From the NCBI GenBank assembly GCA_029938715.1, contig JAOZUK010000038.1, forward strand, positions 1-32,330: DNA of 32,330 nucleotides, given 5' to 3'. Made by a program: the position numbers and the translations under genes. Within the stretch, counting starts at the first letter, position 1; each line of letters begins with the position of its first letter. The notes below the pieces were generated by a model that was not told the origin of the DNA, did no database searches, and was given only the letters and a program-made list of their open reading frames with translations. Positions 16,617 through 22,795 of the stretch are shown here, piece by piece. This DNA comes from Bacteroidales bacterium (GTDB taxonomy: Bacteria > Bacteroidota > Bacteroidia > Bacteroidales > GCA-2748055).

Positions 16617-16955
16617 TCACCCCAGCCTGGCCCCGTTTTGAACCTCTGTATCAGGTACTGTCAGCACCACATGGCCATCTTCACGGTAAAGCCCTGTAAC
16701 CAGGCATTCCGAAATATAGGGCCCGATTTGCTTGGCTGGGAAATTAACCACACATATGACCTGTTTTCCCATTAACTCCTCGGGAACATACAGGTCTTTG
16801 ATCTGGGCACTGGATTGTTTGATTCCAATCTCTTTTCCAAAATCAATTTTTAAAATTAAGGCAGGCTTCCTGGCCTCGGGAAATTCCTTCACCTCCACCA
16901 CGGTACCTGCCCTTAATTCTACTTTCTCAAAATCAGTCCAGCTGATCTGTTCCAT
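16617..16955 (-). CDS. csaA: CsaA-like tRNA-binding domain protein
   Basis: From the ATG at 16955 this is a 112-aa protein starting MEQISWTDFEKVELRAGTVV, the usual CsaA start; an in-frame ATG at 16976 would add seven residues. The blocks EARKPALILKIDFG, IKQSSAQIKDLY, LMGKQVICVVNFPAKQIGP and NGARLG match CsaA along its whole length. CsaA is a dimeric OB-fold protein related to the tRNA-binding domain of MetRS/Arc1p, described as having chaperone-like export activity in Bacillus; its true role is unsettled. It precedes the decayed DUF3179 gene on the same strand. Confidence 0.9.
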   Translation of the reverse strand: MEQISWTDFEKVELRAGTVVEVKEFPEARKPALILKIDFGKEIGIKQSSAQIKDLYVPEELMGKQVICVVNFPAKQIGPYISECLVTGLYREDGHVVLTVPDTEVQNGARLG

Positions 16956-17097
16956 ACATAACTGTTTTACATCCAATCCGATCCTGAACCCGTTGACTCT
17001 CCAGGCTTAACTTTTTTGGAGCTTGACGGGATGCAGCGATTGATCGGGAAATATAATGAATAAAGTTAAAGATTTTAAAATATTGGATAGGTTGAAA

Positions 17098-17481
17098 CTA
17101 ACCTTCCGACTTTTTATGATACCATAAATCCAGCAAAAACCAGATCAGGATCGATAGCAAATTGATTAAAATGCCATAGAGGGTAGTAATCATGGAGACT
17201 TTCAATCCTCCAGCCATAATAGCCGGTGAGATGTCCATGGCCTGCTCAATGGCAGAAAATGCCATCATCAGTCCAATAAGTTGCCCTAAGATTCCGGTAA
17301 TCATAGTAAAGAGCCCCAGCGATTTCAGATAAGTAAGCTTGTGGGTAAAATTCTTCTTTCCAGATGCTTTTCCGGTACCAATGGTTAAGGTAAAGAAAAC
17401 GGAGGTTGCAAGTATGATTACCAGCAGAACTGTAAGTATGCCCATAAACAGGGTTCCTCCCATAATAAATAATTCTTTCAT
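17098..17481 (-). CDS. short MotA/TolQ/ExbB proton-channel-like protein
   Basis: This 127-aa protein has three transmembrane segments (about 8-32, 53-74, 92-118). The middle and last show the MotA/TolQ/ExbB pattern: GLFTMITGILGQLIGLM and, after SPAIMAGGLKVSMITTLYG, a long final helix. The full family is about 230 aa; this version lacks the long cytoplasmic part. No ExbD/TolR partner is adjacent, so a complete proton-driven motor is not supported. Related short forms occur in Bacteroidota, so truncation need not mean decay. A good promoter sits just upstream. Confidence 0.75.
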   Translation of the reverse strand: MKELFIMGGTLFMGILTVLLVIILATSVFFTLTIGTGKASGKKNFTHKLTYLKSLGLFTMITGILGQLIGLMMAFSAIEQAMDISPAIMAGGLKVSMITTLYGILINLLSILIWFLLDLWYHKKSEG

Positions 17482-17514
17482 GCGATTTGATTTTAATTAA
17501 ACATAAACATATGA

Positions 17515-17546
17515 CAAATGTAGAGCAGGAGAGGTATACAGTGCAA
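17515..17546 (-). promoter_or_regulatory. Bacteroidota-type promoter of the ExbB-like gene
   Basis: The complement carries TACATTTG (17515-17522), matching TAnnTTTG, with TTG (17544-17546) upstream and 21 nt between them. This is the normal spacing for the -33/-7 promoter of this phylum. The leader would be about 27 nt. Confidence 0.5.
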
Positions 17547-17619
17547 GGTCGAATCCGGTTCTAAACCTGCATTCTGTCGATGAGATGAGTCTCGCAACAC
17601 TTTTTTTCCGATATTTAGT

Positions 17620-18387
17620 ATGTCAACAAGTATGAAGACGTATCAACATATCATTTTCTGGTTTCTTGTTTATGGGGCACTAACCCTGGTTTTATCCAGA
17701 TGGTTTGAAAGCTATGTGGAAACCTTCTACTATGTCTCCCTCTTGTTGCCTGTAGTGATTGGGACCTCCTATTTCTTTAATTATTTCCTGGTTCCACGTT
17801 ATCTCTTTCAGCGAAAATTCTTCCTATTCGGTCTATACTCTTTCTATATGCTGGTGGTCTCCCTCTGTCTTGAATTACTGGCGGGTGCTGGGGCCATGCT
17901 GTTGATTATCTATTATGGGATCAATGAAACAGCAGGTATAATTACAGATGTCTTCACCCTGGCCGTGATCCTCTACTTTATTGTTTTAGTCAAGTCCTTT
18001 ATCCTGCTGATTAAGCACTATTTTGTGGATCAGCAGGCCATCAGTGAACTGGAAGAGAAACAATCCCAGATCGAGAAAGGATACTTCACCATCCGCTCCA
18101 ACCGGCAGACTTCCCGGGTAAGTTTTGAAGAATTACTCTATATAGAGAGTCTGGCCGATTACATTCAGATCCACAGGCTTAATGGCGGCCCCATCACCTC
18201 CAAAGAGAAGATCAGCCACATGGAATCGGTCCTGCCCGATCATTTTATCAGGATACATCGCTCATTTATTGTTAACTCCCGCAAGATCTCCACTTACTCC
18301 AGGGAGCATGTTGAAATTGGTGGAGAGGAGATTCCCATTAGTCGAACCTATAAGAAAGTGGCAATAGATAGATTAAGTTCTGCTTAA
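17620..18387 (+). CDS. membrane-bound LytTR-family transcriptional regulator
   Basis: This 255-aa protein has four hydrophobic helices (about 10-26, 35-56, 68-100, 110-132) and a short coiled linker (about 138-152). A C-terminal LytTR DNA-binding domain (about 155-252) follows, with VSFEELLYIESLADYIQIH, HFIRIHRSFIVN and IPISRTYKK as its marker blocks. There is no receiver domain: the sensor part is the membrane region itself, so a membrane or envelope signal may drive it directly. LytTR proteins bind direct repeats about 10 bp apart. The nearest genes are divergent (ExbB-like) and convergent (4-TM protein). The two convergent stops overlap by 3 bases at 18384-18387. Confidence 0.9.
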   Translation: MSTSMKTYQHIIFWFLVYGALTLVLSRWFESYVETFYYVSLLLPVVIGTSYFFNYFLVPRYLFQRKFFLFGLYSFYMLVVSLCLELLAGAGAMLLIIYYGINETAGIITDVFTLAVILYFIVLVKSFILLIKHYFVDQQAISELEEKQSQIEKGYFTIRSNRQTSRVSFEELLYIESLADYIQIHRLNGGPITSKEKISHMESVLPDHFIRIHRSFIVNSRKISTYSREHVEIGGEEIPISRTYKKVAIDRLSSA

Positions 18388-18854
18388 TCTTCAAGTGCTT
18401 TTGACTCCTCCGTATTTAATTTGGCCGATCTTGTCACTTTCTCCTTAGTGATGGTATTCATTGAGAGAACCAGAATACAAATTACAAACAGAACCAGCTG
18501 CTTGGCATCCTGTAGGAGGATTAGTCCCACAAGGGAAAAAAGCGCTGTTCCCTCAATCACAGCCCATCGAATGATCATTGCAGTTTGAAACTGTTCGAAT
18601 TTCTTCTGGAAAGGCTCACCCGGATCAATGGCATCCATTTTACGATTGGAGAAGATATAACCTGCAGGAATGGCTCCGAGCAAGAAAATGTTCACCACAG
18701 TGAGTATATCAATCTCCTGGCTAAATCCCGGAATTTGCATGTCGTTCAGGTAAACGCCCACCATAAAAAAGATCAGCAGTCCGGTATTGAGAGAATAGAA
18801 AATTACCCTTAACATTCTGAAAGCCACTCTGGGTTGAAACTTGGATCCGATCAT
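18384..18854 (-). CDS. four-TM membrane protein of unknown function
   Basis: I do not recognise this 156-aa protein. It has four hydrophobic helices (about 14-36, 48-69, 92-114, 117-137) and a charged C-terminal tail of about 20 residues. The loop between helices 2 and 3 is long and charged (SNRKMDAIDPGEPFQKKFEQFQ), and it contains no catalytic motif I can name. Its stop overlaps that of the convergent LytTR gene. Transcription starts in a 149-nt gap in which I see no clear promoter. Confidence 0.7.
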   Translation of the reverse strand: MIGSKFQPRVAFRMLRVIFYSLNTGLLIFFMVGVYLNDMQIPGFSQEIDILTVVNIFLLGAIPAGYIFSNRKMDAIDPGEPFQKKFEQFQTAMIIRWAVIEGTALFSLVGLILLQDAKQLVLFVICILVLSMNTITKEKVTRSAKLNTEESKALED

Positions 18855-19003
18855 GTGGTCTGGTTTAAGTGCTAAATTTGTCTAGTTGTCTATAAAGTAG
18901 ATGATAAGAACGGAATAATTACGGTATTTGAATTCACGAAATATAAAAATGATCCATATAAAAAGAAATAATTACTTTCGGTAATAGTATTAATAGTTCA
19001 AAG

Positions 19004-19819
19004 ATGATTGTTACTAATAAAAAGAACGTTTTCTTTCATGTTGGAACAGGTAAGACTGGATCGACTTTCCTTCAGCATCAAGTTTTCCCAAAATTTGAAG
19101 GTATCTATTACATTAAACATACACGATATAAAAAAGCAAAAAAAATCATTGATGCTACCAACTTCACCAAATATCTTGTTTCCAGTGAGTTCGACCAACA
19201 ATTAGAAAGTGAAGTTAAGTCATTTTCATCAAAGTTTCCTCAAACTATACCGATCATCGTATTTAGAAGACATGATAGTTACATTGCTTCTCAATATAAA
19301 AGATTTGTCAAGAATGGATTTACTGGGGGATTTCTTGATTTTTTTGATTTGGAAAACGACCAGGGATATTTCAAGAAGCATGATTTAGACTATTGCCGTC
19401 AGATTCGAATTCTTGAAAAATATTTCGACCAAAAACCCTTAGTTCTATTTTATCAAAATCTTAAGAATGATACCAGTGGGTTCATTAAAACACTTACTAA
19501 ACTGTTGGATGTCTCCATTAATTACCAGAAACTCAATGTTAAGAAAAGACATGTTTCTTACTCCGAGAAACAATTAAAAGCAATATTATTTATTGGAAAG
19601 TATATCAATATGAAAAAAAGAAGAATCTTTAAGAACGGTCTCCTACATTTTTTTTGGAGGTTGTATTTAGGCTCTATCCGATACTCTACGTTACATATTG
19701 CAAAATGTATACCTGAATCTTTCTTTGGAAGTCAAGCACTTATTCCTGAAAATGAACTTGAGAAAGTACGGAACTACTACAGGAATGATTGGGAACAATG
19801 TCTGGTTTATCCAATTTGA
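19004..19819 (+). CDS. sulfotransferase-like protein
   Basis: This 271-aa protein starts with HVGTGKTGSTFLQ (residues 12-24), the 5'-phosphosulfate (PAPS) loop of sulfotransferases. Further on are FRRHDSYIASQYKRFV (a 3'-phosphate block with an Arg/Ser pair) and a late basic segment (KKRHVSYSEKQLKA). The family transfers sulfate from PAPS to glycans or other hydroxyls, so a surface polysaccharide is a plausible acceptor. No sulfate-activation or glycan genes adjoin it. The gene is visibly richer in A and T than its neighbours, which suggests horizontal acquisition. It is the first gene of the accessory stretch that ends at tRNA-Arg. Confidence 0.8.
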   Translation: MIVTNKKNVFFHVGTGKTGSTFLQHQVFPKFEGIYYIKHTRYKKAKKIIDATNFTKYLVSSEFDQQLESEVKSFSSKFPQTIPIIVFRRHDSYIASQYKRFVKNGFTGGFLDFFDLENDQGYFKKHDLDYCRQIRILEKYFDQKPLVLFYQNLKNDTSGFIKTLTKLLDVSINYQKLNVKKRHVSYSEKQLKAILFIGKYINMKKRRIFKNGLLHFFWRLYLGSIRYSTLHIAKCIPESFFGSQALIPENELEKVRNYYRNDWEQCLVYPI

Positions 19820-19824
19820 CCTTA

Positions 19825-20298
19825 TCACAGCTTGATTATCTTCTCAGTTGTAACAAAGTCTTTTGAGCTGATGGTTATGAAATAGACTCCTTTCTGGAAG
19901 GATGCGAGGTCGATTTGATGACTATCTCCCTCCACAACGCTGGTATAAACTATCTGTCCATTCGGAGAAGTTAATTCAAGCACCAAATCACTAACATCTT
20001 TTGTCTCAATGATTAAATGATCCTCCATCGGATTTGGGTATATTCTGAACCGCCTACTTAAATTATTGTCGATCCTTACTCCTTCTATGGTGAAAGTTTG
20101 CGGCTCAGAAATATTGCCGGTTGAATCCCGTGCATAGAGCCAATAATTTCCATTTTCGAGGGAGAAGAAGGTAAAATTTCCTGAACTATGGGGATTCCGC
20201 CTGTGTCGGGCTATCCGGGTTGCGGAACTGTTCGCTGAATTTTCCACACGATCAGATTTTACCGGCCGGTCAGTGATCCGGGCAGATATGTGAAACAT
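19825..20298 (-). pseudogene. orphan T9SS C-terminal sorting domain, 5' truncated
   Basis: The 157-aa frame ends in a complete type A sorting domain: FRIYPNPMEDHLIIE, LTSPNGQIVYT and KGVYFITISSKDFVTTEKIIKL. These direct proteins through the type IX system to the cell surface. Before it is a short Ig-like piece (FFSLENGNYWLYARDSTGN). The first 38 residues look like out-of-frame sequence, and there is no signal peptide, which such proteins require. It is therefore the 3' remnant of a larger surface protein. It lies convergent to the sulfotransferase-like gene with a 5-nt spacer, and an 18-base stretch of it recurs at 21405-21422. Confidence 0.65.
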
Positions 20299-20460
20299 AG
20301 GGCAACCAGGTATCCCGTATCCGTCAGAATCAAAAAATCATATCAAATCAGCATGTTCACAAATCCGGTTGTACATAACAGTGAAAAATCATGAATCTCT
20401 GTCCATAACCCATCCCGATTCATACCGAAATTCTAATGTGTACTGTGGTAGTTTGTTTTT

Positions 20461-20579
20461 CTGCGCGCCGGCAAAAGTTTCCAAGAGACGGCCTTTGCTC
20501 TTTTCGAAAAGCAAGTGCCCGAAGGGCGTGGTTTTTGAAATGGGCAAACCGGATGGGCAAACTTACTTTTTCATTAAAG
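20461..20579 (+). repeat. 5' flank element of ORF6N cassette, copy A
   Basis: This roughly 119-bp stretch aligns to 21562-21682 at about 87 % by hand count. It contains a hairpin around CTTTTCGAAAAG and the perfect palindrome GCCCGAAGGGC. A frame exists through it (FEMGKPDGQTYF), and copy B matches after one inserted base, so it may be decayed coding sequence. The rest of the 366-nt gap 20299-20664 shows nothing clear. Confidence 0.6.
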
Positions 20580-20664
20580 AACTTTATGGATAGAGCGGGA
20601 TAATCCTGATAAAAGGGGACCGATAAATGATGAATCCCTTCATCAATATAAATAAAGACTCAAC

Positions 20665-21216
20665 ATGGCGAAGAATGATAATAGTGCCTTGATCCCTGAT
20701 GAAGTGATTATGAAAAAGATCTATATGTTTCGGGGATCGAAAGTGATGCTGGATCGGGATTTGGCCGATCTTTATGAAATAGAAAACAAACAATTGAAAA
20801 GGGCAGTCAGGAGAAATATCAGTCGATTTCCTGAAGATTTCATGTTTGAGCTTAGTACCGAAGAATTTAACAACTTGAGGAGCCAATTTGACACCTCAAA
20901 TTGGGGTGGCACCAGATATGTCCCAATGGTTTTTACGGAACATGGAGTTATTATGTTAGCGAGTGTATTAAATAGCGAAAGGGCAATCCAGGTGAATATC
21001 CAAATCGTGAGAATCTTCACCAGAATGCGTGAGATTTTGGCCTCTCACAAAGAATTATTGCTTAAGCTTGAGAAAATTGCACACAAACTGGCAGAACATG
21101 ATGATCAAATTTTAGTGATATTCGAGTATCTGAAGAAGTTGGAACAGGCAAAACATCAGTTGATGGAACAACAAAATCGAAAACGATTAGGCTTCAAAAG
21201 AATGGACGAACATTAG
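20665..21216 (+). CDS. ORF6N domain protein, cassette copy A
   Basis: This 183-aa protein has an N-terminal ORF6N domain (about 10-100): IPDEVIMKKIYMFRG, VMLDRDLADLYEIE, RNISRFPEDFMFEL and VFTEHGVIMLASVL. A helical coiled region (about 120-170) follows, then a basic end, KRLGFKRMDEH. The domain is known from phage anti-repressors and related DNA-binding proteins; here the role is unknown. It aligns without gaps to the copy at 21780, with about 59 % identity by hand count and the last 11 residues identical. No signal peptide is present. Nearby are conserved non-coding flanks on both sides. Confidence 0.85.
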   Translation: MAKNDNSALIPDEVIMKKIYMFRGSKVMLDRDLADLYEIENKQLKRAVRRNISRFPEDFMFELSTEEFNNLRSQFDTSNWGGTRYVPMVFTEHGVIMLASVLNSERAIQVNIQIVRIFTRMREILASHKELLLKLEKIAHKLAEHDDQILVIFEYLKKLEQAKHQLMEQQNRKRLGFKRMDEH

Positions 21217-21286
21217 CTCTGAATTAACACCTTACCAAAAGTGCGGTCGGGCTTTACTTTTTGCCTGCGCCGTTTACAATGCAGGC
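21217..21286 (+). repeat. 3' flank element of ORF6N cassette, copy A
   Basis: After the stop, GGGCTTTACTTTTTGCCTGCGCC and the bases around it match copy B. A hairpin (GCCTGC at 21263-21268, GCAGGC at 21281-21286) is kept in both copies with different loops. The rest of the 563-nt gap to the next gene (21287-21779) carries a T9SS-like fragment, the 5' element of copy B, and nothing else recognisable. Confidence 0.55.
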
Positions 21287-21404
21287 ACTGGGTAAAGCTA
21301 GGAGGCGCGCGGGGAGGGCAAAAAGCAAGGACTCCCTTCGAGAATTGAAAGAAGTCCTGTCATGTCGGATGTTTTGAACGAAGTTAGAACCTTCTTCGAG
21401 GGAG

Positions 21405-21422
21405 AAGAAGGTCGATCCTGAT
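21405..21422. repeat. 18-bp exact repeat of the T9SS fragment
   Basis: The bases at 21405-21422 are identical to those at 20155-20172, within the T9SS fragment. On the minus strand both encode TFFSLE-like residues (FFSLENG and FFSLEEG). The surrounding sequence matches poorly, so this is probably a more decayed second copy of that surface-protein remnant. Confidence 0.5.
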
Positions 21423-21561
21423 GCCCCTTGGCGGTTTCGGCCCTGGCGGCCATAAGGAATCCTCCTTCTCAGGATAAACACTCCATTCTTGTTCTGGCTT
21501 ACCATACGATTATCCGGGATCCTGTCCATAAGCTTTAAGTCTCGCTGCGATCAGGTTATTT

Positions 21562-21682
21562 CCTGCGCGAGGGCAAAGGTTTCGAAGGGGCGGCCTTTGC
21601 TTTTTTCAAAAAGCAGAGTGCCCGAAGGGCGTGCTTTTTGAAATGGGCAAACTGGATGGGGAAACTTACTTTTCAACTAAAG
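21562..21682 (+). repeat. 5' flank element of ORF6N cassette, copy B
   Basis: Second copy of the element at 20461-20579, with the same hairpin and GCCCGAAGGGC palindrome. Differences are mostly single-base substitutions plus one inserted base. It lies 97 nt ahead of the second ORF6N gene. Confidence 0.6.
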
Positions 21683-21779
21683 GTTAGCTGACACTAGAAA
21701 ATTGGCTCATATAACTTAGTGGCTCATATCCCTCTTGTAGCTATAAAAATGATAATTGAATTGCTCAAATACTCAAAAA

Positions 21780-22331
21780 ATGGATCAAAATAAGTACACA
21801 CCCGGGATACCGGACGAACTAATTACCAATAAGATCTTTGTTGTTAGGGAAAAAAAAGTAATCCTGGATCGTGATCTGGCAGAGCTCTATGATGTGGAAA
21901 CCCGTCGACTGAATGAGCAAGTAAAGCGCAATATTGACCGATTTCCTGCAGACTTCATGTTTCAGTTGACAGTAGAGGAGTTTGAAAACTTGAAATCGCA
22001 ATTTGCGACATCAAGTTGGGGTGGCCGCCGGAAATTACCTTATGCTTTTACCGAGCAAGGAGTTGCTATGCTCTCTGGGGTGTTAAACAGTAAAAGAGCG
22101 ATCAAGGTAAACATCCAGATCATGCGTGTATTTACGCGTATGCGGAAATTGCTTGAAACTCACAAAGCAATCCTAAAAAAACTTGATGAACTGGAAAGAA
22201 AAGACATCGAACATGATAAGAAGATCGTGTTGATCTTTGAATACCTCAAACAATTAGAATTGGCCAAACAAAAGGAGCATGAACAAAGAACCCAAAAACG
22301 ATTAGGCTTCAAAAGAATGGACGAACACTAG
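21780..22331 (+). CDS. ORF6N domain protein, cassette copy B
   Basis: From the ATG at 21780 this is a 183-aa protein, exactly the length of copy A; an in-frame ATG at 21756 would add eight residues and is less likely. It has the same blocks: IPDELITNKIFVVRE, VILDRDLAELYDVE, RNIDRFPADFMFQL and FTEQGVAMLSGVLNS. It ends KRLGFKRMDEH. Identity to copy A is high at the end and in the central region, and lower elsewhere. The gene probably arose by duplication or by exchange of cassettes. Function is unknown. Confidence 0.85.
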   Translation: MDQNKYTPGIPDELITNKIFVVREKKVILDRDLAELYDVETRRLNEQVKRNIDRFPADFMFQLTVEEFENLKSQFATSSWGGRRKLPYAFTEQGVAMLSGVLNSKRAIKVNIQIMRVFTRMRKLLETHKAILKKLDELERKDIEHDKKIVLIFEYLKQLELAKQKEHEQRTQKRLGFKRMDEH

Positions 22332-22396
22332 CTATTAATGAAAGCCATACCATAAGTGTGCCAGGGCTTTACTTAAGGCCTGCGCCCAAAGCAGGT
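22332..22396 (+). repeat. 3' flank element of ORF6N cassette, copy B
   Basis: Matches 21217-21286 after the stop, including GGGCTTTACTT and the hairpin CCTGC (22379-22383) with GCAGG (22391-22395). The sequence between here and the tRNA terminator (22397-22549) is A/T rich, with one 8-bp inverted repeat (22482-22489 with 22501-22508), and holds no gene. Confidence 0.55.
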
Positions 22397-22549
22397 GAAT
22401 TATTCTAGCTGAGGTATTCCACTTATTAATCCAAGTGCAATCTAAATTTGACTTAATAAAAGAATGCACTCCGATCATCCATAATTAGAATGAATGATCC
22501 TCTAATTAAAGGATAAAATCCGATGTTATGCAAATTGCTGGCAAATCAT

Positions 22550-22584
22550 AAAAAAAGCAGCTACCTTTATATTGGTAACTGCTT
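22550..22584 (-). terminator. rho-independent terminator of tRNA-Arg
   Basis: On the minus strand, AAGCAGTTACC pairs with GGTAGCTGCTT across an 8-nt loop, followed by a run of T. It lies 11 nt beyond the tRNA 3' end. Confidence 0.85.
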
Positions 22585-22595
22585 GATTATAAGAG

Positions 22596-22669
22596 TGAAC
22601 GAGAGAGGAGTCGAACCCCCAACCTCCTGATCCGTAGTCAGGTGCTCTATCCAGTTGAGCTACTCGTCC
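22596..22669 (-). tRNA. tRNA-Arg (anticodon ACG)
   Basis: The complement folds into a cloverleaf. The acceptor stem pairs GGACGAG with CTCGTTC. The anticodon stem CCTGA/TCAGG closes the loop CTACGGA with anticodon ACG, and the T arm contains GGTTCGACTCC. The discriminator is A, and CCA is not encoded. The 3' end faces the ORF6N cassettes, the usual side for integration, but no duplicated tRNA end was seen. Confidence 0.95.
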
Positions 22670-22771
22670 AGCATTTCAAGATGCTTTTCGGTAAAAGTGG
22701 AAAAGCGAGTGCAAATTTAATTAAATCCATACAATTCCAAAACACTTTACCCATAATTTGCGTTCAAGATG

Positions 22772-22779
22772 TATATTTG
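22772..22779 (+). promoter_or_regulatory. possible -7 box of the AsmA-like gene
   Basis: TATATTTG matches TAnnTTTG and lies 16 nt ahead of the ATG, so the leader would be very short. No TTG box is seen at about 20 nt upstream. Confidence 0.35.
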
Positions 22780-22795
22780 AATTAAAGCCTTAGAT

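Noticed and set aside
20369-20593. 74-aa open frame across the 5' cassette element
   Set aside because: Only its second half is shared with copy B, which needs a one-base shift to follow it. It may be decayed coding DNA, but it is not supported as a gene.
21254-21529. 91-aa minus-strand open frame between the ORF6N genes
   Set aside because: Apart from the FFSLE echo of the T9SS fragment, it looks like noise with no start context; treated as remnant sequence.
22482-22508. 8-bp inverted repeat TAATTAGA / TCTAATTA
   Set aside because: Very A/T-rich with an 11-nt spacer and no neighbouring gene signal; likely to arise by chance in such sequence.
22596-22669. Attachment-site duplication of the tRNA-Arg 3' end
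   Set aside because: I looked for a second copy of the tRNA 3' segment in the accessory region and saw none.
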